Shown: positions 14,575-21,384 of the stretch, piece after piece
Position numbering within the stretch: the stretch's first letter is position 1
How the letters are laid out: every line of letters begins with the position of its first letter
Origin: a virus
Virus record (IMG/VR): IMGVR_UViG_3300048834_000292
Coordinates: 1 to 37,695 of that record
DNA length: 37,695 nt
Direction: 5' to 3' (one strand)
Translations under genes and position numbers: made by a program
The notes under the pieces: model-generated
The model's input: the letters and a program-made list of their open reading frames with translations, nothing else
The model's database searches: none
What the model was told of the DNA's origin: nothing

Positions 14575-14932
14575 GTACACTGTGTCTGCTATCTTGATTG
14601 CGTTAACGTTTGTCGGGTGCGGTCGTGGGCCTGCGGGACCGGCGGGTCCGAAAGGTGATACCGGGGAACAGGGGCCGCAAGGCGCTATTGGAGTGCCCGG
14701 TACTGACGGCCAAGACGCCACGCCAGTTACGGTGGTGAAACTCTGCCCGGGGACTACGGTCTATCCGAGTAAGTTTGTGGAAATTGCCTTTTGTATTGGA
14801 GGTAAGCTCTACGGAACGTATTCTCAAAACGGCGGGTTTTCTACTGAACTCCCGCCGGGCACCTACGGCTCAAACGGGATCAACGCAAGCTGTAACTTCG
14901 TAATCCTTCCGAATTGTCAGATTCAGAACTAG
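14567..14932 (+). CDS. collagen-like lipoprotein
   Basis: A 121-residue protein with signal peptide and lipobox TFVGC (lipidated Cys18), then ten Gly-X-Y triplets (residues 21-50), then a compact Cys-containing C-terminal domain (about 54-121). It would be anchored in the outer membrane with a short triple-helical stalk. The C-terminal domain resembles lipoproteins I associate with Bdellovibrio relatives, from memory. AAAGGA precedes ATG 14567; an upstream in-frame extension lacks such a site. Followed by a terminator. Confidence 0.75.
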   Translation: MNKYTVSAILIALTFVGCGRGPAGPAGPKGDTGEQGPQGAIGVPGTDGQDATPVTVVKLCPGTTVYPSKFVEIAFCIGGKLYGTYSQNGGFSTELPPGTYGSNGINASCNFVILPNCQIQN

Positions 14933-14959
14933 TTTTTCTTTGTATTTGAGCTAGTTCTG
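14924..14959 (+). other. 9-bp inverted repeat at the end of the early operon
   Basis: CAGAACTAG (14924-14932) and CTAGTTCTG (14951-14959) pair perfectly around an 18-nt T-rich loop, immediately before the terminator stem. Being symmetric, it can act on transcripts from either side at the junction with the minus-strand operon. Confidence 0.5.
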
Positions 14960-14962
14960 GAG

Positions 14963-14993
14963 CCCCTGGGGAGAAATCTCCGGGGGTTTTTTA
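14963..14993 (+). terminator. rho-independent terminator of the first early operon
   Basis: CCCC-TGG-GGAGA pairs with TCTCC-GGGGG around a very short loop, followed by TTTTTTATTTT. It ends transcription after the collagen-like lipoprotein and abuts the stop codon of the convergent gene at 14991. Confidence 0.8.
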
Positions 14994-15296
14994 TTTTGGG
15001 AAAAGCTTATCAGAATTGGCGCAGAAGAAATCGAACAGCGCCTCTTCGTATTGGTAAATAGCTTCGTGGGGGATTTTAATAGAGTATTCAAATTCCATGG
15101 CGTGAAGGAGTTCGTGGAGTAGGGTTTTTAACGTCTCGTCAGAGGACATGCCGGACTTGATGAGGATCTCGCGCCGAGCCTCGTCGCATAGACCCACAAT
15201 AGCCCCTTTTCCAGACTTTCTACACCCCCGAATGCTCTTAACAAACCGAATCCGGTAATTATGGTCGCCGATTTTGAGTTTGTCGGGATAGCTCAT
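14991..15296 (-). CDS. HExxH zinc metallopeptidase-like protein
   Basis: A 101-residue protein containing HELLHAMEF, an HExxH zinc-binding helix, with downstream Glu residues (YEEALFDFF) that may supply the third ligand. The compact size and layout resemble ImmA/IrrE- or SprT-like minimal peptidase domains found in phages. ATG at 15296 shares its A with the preceding stop (TAATG). It is the last gene of the minus-strand operon that starts at 18252. Substrate unknown. Confidence 0.7.
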   Translation of the reverse strand: MSYPDKLKIGDHNYRIRFVKSIRGCRKSGKGAIVGLCDEARREILIKSGMSSDETLKTLLHELLHAMEFEYSIKIPHEAIYQYEEALFDFFCANSDKLFPK

Positions 15297-15430
15297 TACG
15301 TATAATAGTCGCAGCGTAGCCAAGTTGCACCGCAGAGGTGGGCCGGTGCACCCATAAAAAAATCAAGAAGTAGGGGACTAGGCCCCTCTTTTAAACAAGA
15401 CCAATGAGCAGAACCGCCAAACTGTGTCAC
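15296..15430 (-). CDS. Met-x-Gln-Phe micro-protein, member 13
   Basis: A 44-residue frame with GTG start in a GTGA overlap encodes MTQF at the start and CDYYT at the end, stopping at the next gene's start. A GTG rather than ATG start together with the ACA CAG TTT codons shows that the motif recurs despite nucleotide changes. Confidence 0.6.
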   Translation of the reverse strand: MTQFGGSAHWSCLKEGPSPLLLDFFMGAPAHLCGATWLRCDYYT

Positions 15431-15627
15431 GAGTCGAGCCCCTCTTTTGGGTAATCCCACTCCTCGGGCAGCATTCCAAATCGCGCGGTAAGCATATCAG
15501 CTACAGCATCTAAGATAATTTGAGGTGAAAGTTCTTTACCTTCGACAGACTGGATCTCGATAAGAACCTGATCACCTTGTTCGGTAATGTCGAGGGATGC
15601 GGAAATCTCTAGCGGCTTTTTAGACAT
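15427..15627 (-). CDS. 66-residue hypothetical protein
   Basis: ATG at 15627 lies after GGGGAG with a 7-nt spacer and inside the end of micro-ORF 14. The product begins MSKKPLEISASLDI and has alternating hydrophobic residues followed by a helix and an acidic C-terminus. No family recognised. Lies between micro-ORFs 13 and 14 in the lysis/chaperone operon. Confidence 0.6.
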   Translation of the reverse strand: MSKKPLEISASLDITEQGDQVLIEIQSVEGKELSPQIILDAVADMLTARFGMLPEEWDYPKEGLDS

Positions 15628-15778
15628 AATAAAACTCCCCAACAAACCCCCCGCCAGTTGCGAAGCAGCGCCAAAAATCCGCAGAATCAAACCCAAGTTC
15701 CAACATTAGCCCAGATTGGCCAGCTTCGTAGCCGTCTGACCGATAATAAGCCTCAACAAGATCTAAAAACTGATTCAT
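15620..15778 (-). CDS. Met-x-Gln-Phe micro-protein, member 14
   Basis: A 52-residue protein starting MNQF in an ATGA overlap with the M15 peptidase stop and ending GEFYYV, 8 nt inside the next gene. The GGG GAG TTT TAT TAT codons double as the next gene's ribosome site and start. The body is acidic and aromatic. Confidence 0.65.
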   Translation of the reverse strand: MNQFLDLVEAYYRSDGYEAGQSGLMLELGFDSADFWRCFATGGGFVGEFYYV

Positions 15779-16161
15779 ATCGTAAACGTCCTGTTTTTAG
15801 TGGGCCGATTTTGAAGATGAACCCAGCCCTTAGTTCTCGCCGGATCTTCCCGGTAAAGGTCGTGCTTTTCGAGCAGAGCGTCGGTAATCAACGCATTCAG
15901 CTTTCCTTCAGGATCGAAAATGTCAGCGGCCCGGCCCTCAAGGTGAGCAGAGCGAGGAGAACCCCCCGCCGCAGCGTTGGCGGCTAAGGTACGAAATCCG
16001 GAGTTAATCTGGGGATCGTTCCAACCAACCTCACGGAGCAAAGCGCTAACCTGAGCTGCGAGCTGCCTGGCGTACAGCCGAACCGCAAAAGTACACTCTG
16101 GGCTAGATTCCCGGTCTAGGTATCTCCCGCCGCTAGTCAGGATGTCGTGCTCAGTCAGCAT
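15775..16161 (-). CDS. M15-family peptidase, probable endolysin
   Basis: A 128-residue single-domain protein with the M15 zinc motifs: SAHLEGRAAD (His73, Asp80) and WVHLQ (His115). Small M15 domains in phages are L-alanyl-D-glutamate or D-Ala-D-Ala endopeptidases that cut peptidoglycan cross-links at lysis. No signal peptide is present, so it would depend on a holin. Its start lies within the end of micro-ORF 15. A second muralytic gene lies at 24795. Confidence 0.85.
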   Translation of the reverse strand: MLTEHDILTSGGRYLDRESSPECTFAVRLYARQLAAQVSALLREVGWNDPQINSGFRTLAANAAAGGSPRSAHLEGRAADIFDPEGKLNALITDALLEKHDLYREDPARTKGWVHLQNRPTKNRTFTI

Positions 16162-16303
16162 AGTAACTCGCTAAAGAAACACAGATAATCCTAGTATCAT
16201 TGCCTTTACCGAAACTGACCCTAGGAAAGGCTAGCCCGTACCAGAGCAGGCCAAGGGGCTCAAAAACGTAATTCAATTGATTTGGCGCTAATAGTTGCGT
16301 CAT
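16151..16303 (-). CDS. Met-x-Gln-Leu micro-protein, member 15
   Basis: A 50-residue protein starting MTQL (ACG CAA CTA codons) in an ATGA overlap and ending SYYAD, 11 nt inside the M15 gene. It uses CAA and Leu where most members use CAG and Phe, supporting protein-level conservation. Confidence 0.65.
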   Translation of the reverse strand: MTQLLAPNQLNYVFEPLGLLWYGLAFPRVSFGKGNDTRIICVSLASYYAD

Positions 16304-16752
16304 TTCTCAGCCTCAAAGGTTACCACGTCTTTCCCACCGGGCAACACCACCGTGATTGTAGCGTCCTGCTGCCGTCCCTCGTCCTTGTCGGCACCCATCG
16401 CACGAGTTACAGACTGCGCGACAGTTACAGCGTCCCGAGCGCCGGATTTCCCGGCCAGGTAGTCATCCATGACTTTCTCGTAGACTTTAACGGCCTTCGT
16501 AGCCATTCCAGAAAGCGCCATTTTCATCTTCATGACCTCGAAGTTGAGGTCGCGCTCCCCGATACCCTTAAGGAGTGCCTTGTAGTCGTCGCGCTTCTGA
16601 ATCGCCTCGATCGTAGCGGGGGTCTGACCAAGCTCTTCGGCAATCTTACGAGAAGACTTCCCACCCATAGCGAGGATAGCAACCTGGCGCGTAAACACCT
16701 CAGAGACTACGGTCGGATCGAGCTGTGCAAGCGGAGTTTTCTTTTCACTCAT
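16300..16752 (-). CDS. HTH protein, candidate terminase small subunit
   Basis: A 150-residue protein with an N-terminal helix-turn-helix (about 28-55, GGKSSRKIAEELGQTPATI), a central helical region and a beta-rich C-terminal tail. This is the layout of many phage small terminase subunits, which bind pac/cos DNA and stimulate TerL. However, it lies in the minus-strand lysis/chaperone operon, far from terL (4889-6346). A transcription regulator is the alternative. Confidence 0.6.
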   Translation of the reverse strand: MSEKKTPLAQLDPTVVSEVFTRQVAILAMGGKSSRKIAEELGQTPATIEAIQKRDDYKALLKGIGERDLNFEVMKMKMALSGMATKAVKVYEKVMDDYLAGKSGARDAVTVAQSVTRAMGADKDEGRQQDATITVVLPGGKDVVTFEAEK

Positions 16753-16921
16753 TGTAAAATCCCATTAACTCGACACGAAGGGCGCCGCGGCCTACGCACC
16801 TAAACCCCAAACGCTCGGCCCAGACGTGGGAATTACCGTAGACGAGAAGACTTCCCGGATAGCGGTAATCCCAAAGAGGCCGGTCTAGCCCGCACCGTGG
16901 CTCCAAACTGAACTGCTTCAC
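16745..16921 (-). CDS. Met-x-Gln-Phe micro-protein, member 16
   Basis: A 58-residue protein, GTG start in a GTGA overlap with the GroES stop, beginning MKQF (AAG CAG TTC) and ending GFYNE, 8 nt inside the HTH gene. The body is Arg-, Gly- and Trp-containing. A typical family member. Confidence 0.65.
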   Translation of the reverse strand: MKQFSLEPRCGLDRPLWDYRYPGSLLVYGNSHVWAERLGFRCVGRGALRVELMGFYNE

Positions 16922-17226
16922 CGGATAATCCCCAGAATATCCTCTTCACGCATCATGAGGAATTCCGTATTGTTTACCTTAACGTCAGTACCGGCGTACT
17001 TCCCGAAGAGTACCTTATCCCCGGGTTTTACACAAAGAGGGGTAACTCCGCCGTCTTCCCGGAGCCTACCATGACCAGCAGAGACTACATACCCGATAGA
17101 GGGCTTCTCCTTAGCGCTATCGGGAATGTACAAACCGCCCGGGGTCTCGACCTGAGCTTCGACACGTTCTACGAGAACGCGGTCGTAAAGCGGTACAAAT
17201 TCGAACTTTTCAATATTAATCTCCAT
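16918..17226 (-). CDS. groES: GroES-like co-chaperonin
   Basis: A 102-residue protein covering the whole GroES fold: [13 protein letters not shown] at residues 11-23, a mobile-loop region (about 26-38), [25 protein letters not shown] equivalents, and a C-terminal EEDILGII strand. GroES caps GroEL; phage versions such as T4 gp31 adapt the host chaperonin to fold the capsid protein. AGAGGGA lies 4 nt before ATG, inside micro-ORF 17. No GroEL gene is present, so host GroEL would be used. Confidence 0.92.
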   Translation of the reverse strand: MEINIEKFEFVPLYDRVLVERVEAQVETPGGLYIPDSAKEKPSIGYVVSAGHGRLREDGGVTPLCVKPGDKVLFGKYAGTDVKVNNTEFLMMREEDILGIIR

Positions 17227-17395
17227 AAAATCCCTCTAAAATCTTGCCGTTAAAATTCCACGTCACGGCCCCCTCTATGGAATCAAACATGTCTATGATA
17301 AGCCCATTAGGCCACCCAAAATAAAAATCAAAGGGCTCATTTGGTGTCCACTGACCCCACTGACCCCACGGCTTTATAGGCTTAATCTGTTCCAT
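17216..17395 (-). CDS. Met-x-Gln-Ile micro-protein, member 17
   Basis: A 59-residue protein starting MEQI and ending GFYGD, 11 nt inside groES. ATG 17395 is preferred over an upstream GTG because GGGG lies 5 nt upstream. The body is Trp/Pro/Phe-rich with a WGQWGQW repeat. Position 4 is Ile, a conservative change. The upstream overlap is 14 nt. Confidence 0.6.
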   Translation of the reverse strand: MEQIKPIKPWGQWGQWTPNEPFDFYFGWPNGLIIDMFDSIEGAVTWNFNGKILEGFYGD

Positions 17396-17609
17396 AATCA
17401 CCCCAAGGCAGCTCTTCCGCCTTTTCCTCGTCGTAGTAAAGGTTACCTGACTCCGGCATTTCCTTCAACTTAAACTTATCGTGATTGCACTTTTTACAGC
17501 GCTTCGTAGCAAGTTCCCAAGACGATAACGTATCGCAGATATCGTCTACACCACAGTAGGTACAACGATACCGTGTTTTATTGGGCAAGTATTTCCCGAA
17601 CGTAGTCAA
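17382..17609 (-). CDS. zinc-ribbon protein
   Basis: A 75-residue protein with CTYC and CKKC pairs (residues 16-19 and 38-41), an arrangement typical of a zinc ribbon. The only plausible start is TTG at 17609, 32 nt inside the protease gene, giving MTTF; a ribosome site is not obvious, so the start is uncertain. The C-terminus (GDYGTD) overlaps the next start in the same way as the micro-ORFs, and it may be a larger relative. Function unknown. Confidence 0.6.
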   Translation of the reverse strand: MTTFGKYLPNKTRYRCTYCGVDDICDTLSSWELATKRCKKCNHDKFKLKEMPESGNLYYDEEKAEELPWGDYGTD

Positions 17610-18252
17610 GAGGGATAAACATTCCCCGGTTATCTTGCTTAGCGGAGTTAATTACACCAATGACTCTACCGTCTTCATTTAAGACGGGCGATCCGGAGTT
17701 ACCCGGGTAAATCGCAAGGGTCGTAAGCCCAAGCTCTTCGGATCGCTTACAAACAGACGCGATACCGAAAAAGGTCTCGACCTGAATAAGCGCCGCGCCC
17801 TCTGAACACTCATTTCCTTTTTCTCCAGTAGGCTCTTCGTAAAACGGGGTAATGGCGGTGCCGATAAACAAACCCTCCGCCGGAGTAACGGGATTTAAAA
17901 GCGGATGCCCCACAGTGGATAATTTATCAAAGCGGGCGGGAACTTTTTTTGCTAGGCTAAGCGCCGGAGCGTCAATACCTTCAATCAAGCACAGATCCCG
18001 CTGAGTAGATTGTTTTAATATTTTCTTAACAAAGGAAATCCCGGTCGGCCCATCAATTCGTACATAACCCGCAGAACCAACAGCGCAGACATGTGCGTTA
18101 GACACAATTACCTTACCGCTAGGTGTATTAGCAACCCAACCGGTACCCCCACCAGTACCCTCTGCATTTAAAACCTTCACAACCGACTCTTCTGGTTTAA
18201 AACCGCTCTTACAACCAACAAGCGCGAAACACAATACCAATAAATATTTCAT
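17578..18252 (-). CDS. trypsin-like serine protease, lipoprotein
   Basis: A 224-residue chymotrypsin-fold protease. The signal peptide ends in lipobox LVGC (Cys14). The catalytic triad is visible as His54 (SNAHVC), Asp86 (QRDLCLI) and Ser186 (PGNSGSP). It would be membrane-anchored and act outside the cytoplasm. AGGAG lies 6 nt before ATG and a promoter at 18270-18298 precedes it, so it is the first gene of the minus operon. Secreted proteases are rare in phages; digestion of host surface or prey proteins is possible. Confidence 0.85.
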   Translation of the reverse strand: MKYLLVLCFALVGCKSGFKPEESVVKVLNAEGTGGGTGWVANTPSGKVIVSNAHVCAVGSAGYVRIDGPTGISFVKKILKQSTQRDLCLIEGIDAPALSLAKKVPARFDKLSTVGHPLLNPVTPAEGLFIGTAITPFYEEPTGEKGNECSEGAALIQVETFFGIASVCKRSEELGLTTLAIYPGNSGSPVLNEDGRVIGVINSAKQDNRGMFIPLDYVREILAQ

Positions 18253-18269
18253 TCATTACTCCTATACAC

Positions 18270-18298
18270 AGCCTATCAAATCTATTATTATATGTCAA
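18270..18298 (-). promoter_or_regulatory. sigma-70-like promoter of the minus-strand operon
   Basis: On the minus strand TTGACA (18293-18298) is separated by 17 bp from TAGGCT (18270-18275); a TATAAT also lies immediately after the TTGACA (18287-18292). The -35 is perfect and the -10 imperfect. It stands directly upstream of the protease ribosome site (18259-18263), so the leader would be very short. Confidence 0.6.
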
Positions 18299-18308
18299 CT
18301 ATTCTTTA

Positions 18309-18326
18309 GTAACGCGAGAGCGTTAC
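18309..18326. promoter_or_regulatory. perfect inverted repeat in the divergent control region
   Basis: GTAACGC and GCGTTAC (7 bp each) flank GAGA. In DNA this is a possible operator just behind the minus-strand promoter; in RNA it would form a stem capped by a GNRA tetraloop. It lies between the divergent operons starting at 18252 and 18348. Confidence 0.5.
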
Positions 18327-18347
18327 CTACGTCTTGACCCCATATTT

Positions 18348-18497
18348 ATGGAACCAGATGTATTCCTAGGCCAGCATCCAAGAATACATACACTTGTAAT
18401 AGCATATTTTATGCCGAAAGTAAAACAAGAAATTAAGCTTTACAACGCTGGGCTTAAAAGGTATTGTGTCTGTAATGATCCAGCTCACACAATTTAA
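18348..18497 (+). CDS. 49-residue hypothetical protein (uncertain)
   Basis: A plus-strand frame from ATG 18348 encodes a Lys/Ile-rich 49-residue peptide with a CVC near its end. There is no clear ribosome site, so the start is doubtful and an internal ATG (18411) is possible. Its last 23 nt overlap micro-ORF 8 in the frame relation seen at other junctions, which supports translation. Confidence 0.35.
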   Translation: MEPDVFLGQHPRIHTLVIAYFMPKVKQEIKLYNAGLKRYCVCNDPAHTI

Positions 18498-18654
18498 TCA
18501 TACAGACGGATCTGGGATGGGCTCTGGCATTTTATGGTGTGAAGCCGGGATTAACCCCTCTAGTAACTGGAGTGCTATGGGTGAGCTAGGGTTCTCCTAC
18601 GGCCTCCCCCCAGGGAATCAAAATCAATGGCTTAGGGGCTTTTACGATGAGTAA
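18475..18654 (+). CDS. Met-x-Gln-Leu micro-protein, member 8
   Basis: A 59-residue protein starting MIQLTQF and ending GFYDE, 8 nt inside the methyltransferase gene; AGGGG in its last codons is that gene's ribosome site. The body is Gly/Ser/Asn/Trp-rich. An in-frame GTG at 18466 would add three residues, but the ATG restores the family start. Confidence 0.6.
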   Translation: MIQLTQFNHTDGSGMGSGILWCEAGINPSSNWSAMGELGFSYGLPPGNQNQWLRGFYDE

Positions 18655-19411
18655 TGATTACCGCGACTCCGACAAGTCTTATTACCAAAACTATTACGCG
18701 GATAAAGGCGCTAACGCTTATCTCGGAGAATCTCAAAAGCACAGTTCCCGTATGCTGGTATTCTGTGAATGGCTCAGGGCAGAGCTGAAACCCGGCGCGA
18801 AAGTTCTCGATATCGGCTGCGGAGACGCGATCTTTGCGGAGCTTATGCCAGAGTTCGAGTGGTACGGCATCGACATCAATACGGAACGCGCCACGAAGCG
18901 CCTTACGAATTGCTACCCAACGCGCCTTGTTGACGGCGATCTTATGAAGCCGCCTTACCCGTGGCCAGCGGGCTATTTCGACGCCGTGATCTCTTCCGAG
19001 GTACTAGAGCATCTCTGGGATCTCCGAGTAGTACACCGGGAAGCTAAGCGCCTCCTGAAGCGCGAGGGCCTTTACGTAATCTCTACACCGAATTTCGACT
19101 GGATTACGAACCACTTGGAGCATCACCGGAAGATCATGCAAACCCCGGAGGCGCACTGGAGTTTCGAGCACATTCGGCATTATAATTACGACACCCACAA
19201 GCGGTTTCTTAATGACTGCGGATTTGTGATCGAGAAGCACACGGGGACATGCGCCCATTATTGCCCCATATTTAGCAACGCGTGTCGGGCAATTCAGGCC
19301 GGACTCCGAGCCCAAGGTGTAGAAGTTGCCGAAAACATGCTACATAAATGGGTTGGCGAAGGCGTTCCATTTTATCAGCACACCATCGTTCTTTCTTGTC
19401 GCAAAGCATGA
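18647..19411 (+). CDS. class I SAM-dependent methyltransferase
   Basis: A 254-residue Rossmann-fold methyltransferase. Motif I VLDIGCGDA at residues 53-61 binds SAM; acidic GIDI follows strand 2 (about 74); AVISSEVLEHL (about 112-122) is motif IV/post-IV as in UbiE/small-molecule enzymes. The sequence lacks DNA methyltransferase signatures such as DPPY, so a small-molecule, sugar or lipid substrate is more likely. It overlaps the next gene by 4 nt. Confidence 0.8.
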   Translation: MSNDYRDSDKSYYQNYYADKGANAYLGESQKHSSRMLVFCEWLRAELKPGAKVLDIGCGDAIFAELMPEFEWYGIDINTERATKRLTNCYPTRLVDGDLMKPPYPWPAGYFDAVISSEVLEHLWDLRVVHREAKRLLKREGLYVISTPNFDWITNHLEHHRKIMQTPEAHWSFEHIRHYNYDTHKRFLNDCGFVIEKHTGTCAHYCPIFSNACRAIQAGLRAQGVEVAENMLHKWVGEGVPFYQHTIVLSCRKA

Positions 19412-20166
19412 ATACCCCATTCACATACTCAAACTACAGTGCCCTACGAAAATGCGGCCAATATTTCAAACTCGCCGTTATCGACCGGCTACCCCAGCCC
19501 CCCGCCGTCGCGCTAGAGTTCGGCTCCGCAATTCACGCCGCTATTAACGCCTCCCTCACCGGTAGCAGTACCGAAGAGGCGCAAGACGTTTTCGAAGCGT
19601 TCTGGGACAGCGTAACTACTAAGCTTGACTTTTCGGAAGAGCGGTACAAAGCGGAGGAAATGCGCCAGATAGGCATTAAGTTCGTCGGTAATTTCGCTAA
19701 ACGCTACGGTGCGAAGATGAAGCTTATCGTGGGCGAACAACGTATGAAGTCGGAGTTAAAGCGCTATAGCGACTATTATGGTGAACAGGTAATCCAACCT
19801 CATATCGAAGGCACCCCAGACACTCTGGTAGAGTACCTCGGTAAAAACGTACTCCTCGACTTCAAGACGTCAGCTTACAACTACGATCCCCTGAAAACCG
19901 ATATCTCGCTTCAGCTTAACCTCTACGCCTGGCTTTTAGAGCAGAACGGGTATAAGGTAGATGCTCTCTGCTACGTCGTTTTTAACAAGGGAACGGGATC
20001 TATCCAAACTCCGCACATTATCCCTTACGATAGAAAAAAAGCGCTTGCAATGATCGAAGAGGCTGTGCAATACTGGAAACGTGAGCAAGGACATTACGAA
20101 AAGAACGGTAACGCTTGCGTGATGGGGAAGCATTTTTGCCCTTATGTTGGGGAATGTTGGAAATGA
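19408..20166 (+). CDS. Cas4/RecB-like PD-(D/E)XK exonuclease with Fe-S cysteines
   Basis: A 252-residue nuclease. The order is GSAIHAAI (motif I), an acidic GTPDTLVEY strand, LLDFKTS (DxK, about 150-152) and QLNLYAWLLE (motif with Gln and Tyr). Cys16 and C-terminal Cys237, 244 and 250 match the four-cysteine iron-sulfur cluster of Cas4/AddB-type nucleases. It would resect DNA ends for the Rad52-like annealer downstream. ATG 19408 in an ATGA overlap is chosen over longer in-frame starts. Confidence 0.85.
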   Translation: MNTPFTYSNYSALRKCGQYFKLAVIDRLPQPPAVALEFGSAIHAAINASLTGSSTEEAQDVFEAFWDSVTTKLDFSEERYKAEEMRQIGIKFVGNFAKRYGAKMKLIVGEQRMKSELKRYSDYYGEQVIQPHIEGTPDTLVEYLGKNVLLDFKTSAYNYDPLKTDISLQLNLYAWLLEQNGYKVDALCYVVFNKGTGSIQTPHIIPYDRKKALAMIEEAVQYWKREQGHYEKNGNACVMGKHFCPYVGECWK

Positions 20167-20345
20167 TGCAGTTTGCTTCTCATTACCTCCACGGTTTTCA
20201 GACGGGCGGGATTACTGGAACAGTGTATAATTTCTACGCTAATCTAAATGGGTTAGCATTTAGTCCATCTTTGCAGGCTAGAGAGTGGAAGTTTATCCCA
20301 AGCGACCCGCTTACCAAAAGCATGAAAGAGTACTGTGGCGAGTAG
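20163..20345 (+). CDS. Met-x-Gln-Phe micro-protein, member 9
   Basis: A 60-residue protein starting MMQF in an ATGA overlap and ending KEYCGE, 11 nt inside the next gene, whose start is GTG. Because the downstream start is GTG, the second Tyr codon becomes Cys (TGT-G), which shows how the C-terminal pattern depends on the overlapped start codon. An alternative ATG lies one codon later. Confidence 0.6.
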   Translation: MMQFASHYLHGFQTGGITGTVYNFYANLNGLAFSPSLQAREWKFIPSDPLTKSMKEYCGE

Positions 20346-20607
20346 AAACCAATCTCTTAACAAACCCTACTGGAAACGCTTTCGACGCCAAGCCCCCGCT
20401 ATGGTCCGGGAATTCGCCTACCACGATAACGGCAGGCCGGCTTACGACGAACAGGGTGTTCCAATTTACCGAGACCGCCCAAACCGGGCAATGAAACGTA
20501 AGATGTACGCCGAGATTAGACGGGAGACTAAGTATGAACAAAACAATCGAGGAAGTGACGAAACTGCTCAACGAGAAGATCCCTCGGGACGCGGTAGCGA
20601 CACGTAG
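20335..20607 (+). CDS. 90-residue basic protein upstream of the Rad52-like gene
   Basis: GTG at 20335, within the end of micro-ORF 9, opens a 90-residue Arg/Lys-rich frame (MASRNQSLNKPYWKRF start). Its last 74 nt overlap the Rad52-like gene in another frame; the tail is Asp/Gly/Arg-rich and may be less constrained. Basic character suggests nucleic-acid binding. No family recognised. Confidence 0.55.
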   Translation: MASRNQSLNKPYWKRFRRQAPAMVREFAYHDNGRPAYDEQGVPIYRDRPNRAMKRKMYAEIRRETKYEQNNRGSDETAQREDPSGRGSDT

Positions 20608-21316
20608 CGGAGGCGGCTCTAAAGCCCTTTCGTATCTCGAAACCTGGTACGTCATCGATCGCCTTAACGCGGTGTTTGGTAACACCGGCTGGGATAGCGA
20701 GACGGTCGAAATGCGCCTTGTTTCGGAACCGGGCGCCCTTCCTGCCTACTGCGCCCGAGTTAGAATCACGGCCTGCGTTTCCACCGGAGACGGCGGTTAC
20801 ATGAAAATCGTGAAAGAGGGTACTGGTTGGGGCTCTGACAAATCAAAGCTCAACCCGCACGAAATGGCGTCCAAGGAAGCGGAATCGGACGCCCTGAAGC
20901 GCGCAGCGATGAAATTCGGAAGGTCGCTTGGACTCGCGCTTTACGATAAATCTCAAGAATTTGTCGAGAATGAGATGCCTAAGCAGCTTCAGGAGGCCAA
21001 GGGCCGCTTCGACGCCGCCTTTCCTAACGCCGGTAAGACTCTCGAAATGTTAACGGAGCACCAAGCAGATGCGGTAAACAAGCGACAAGCCTCACAGTAC
21101 CCGGAGCCTTCTCGTGATACTATCAATAAGAAGATCACCGCAATGAGTAAAGTAGTCCTTAGTAAAGCAGGCCCGGAGAACTCTGAGCCGCGTATCGCGA
21201 AAGCAAAGCTTCTAAAAGAGATCATTGCTGAATACGGCGCGGGGTCTAAAGAAGCACTAAACGACGGGCAGGCTAAAGAGCTGCTCGCTAGACTGGAGAA
21301 AATGGCAAATGGTTGA
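20534..21316 (+). CDS. Rad52-family single-strand annealing protein
   Basis: A 260-residue protein. The N-terminal 150 residues match the Rad52/Rad22 annealing domain: an LSYLETWYVIDRLNAVFG helix, a beta sheet, a GTGWG loop, and the KEAESDALKRAAMKFGRSLG helix typical of this family. The C-terminal part is a charged linker and helix. It would bind ssDNA made by the Cas4-like nuclease and anneal homologous strands during replication-linked recombination. GGGAGA precedes ATG 20534. Confidence 0.88.
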   Translation: MNKTIEEVTKLLNEKIPRDAVATRSGGGSKALSYLETWYVIDRLNAVFGNTGWDSETVEMRLVSEPGALPAYCARVRITACVSTGDGGYMKIVKEGTGWGSDKSKLNPHEMASKEAESDALKRAAMKFGRSLGLALYDKSQEFVENEMPKQLQEAKGRFDAAFPNAGKTLEMLTEHQADAVNKRQASQYPEPSRDTINKKITAMSKVVLSKAGPENSEPRIAKAKLLKEIIAEYGAGSKEALNDGQAKELLARLEKMANG

Positions 21317-21383
21317 GGTGCTCATGGTGTATGTTGCGTTTATCTTAACCGGAATTTTAATTTATATGCCTAAGGGGAAATAA
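21309..21383 (+). CDS. 24-residue membrane peptide (candidate)
   Basis: A short frame from ATG 21309 (or ATG 21324 after GAGGTG) encodes a hydrophobic peptide (core VYVAFILTGILIYM) ending PKGK. It fills the gap between the Rad52-like gene and the gene at 21385, and its last codons supply that gene's AAGGGG site. It could be a filler coupling ORF or a tiny membrane protein. Confidence 0.4.
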   Translation: MVEVLMVYVAFILTGILIYMPKGK

Positions 21384-21384
21384 T

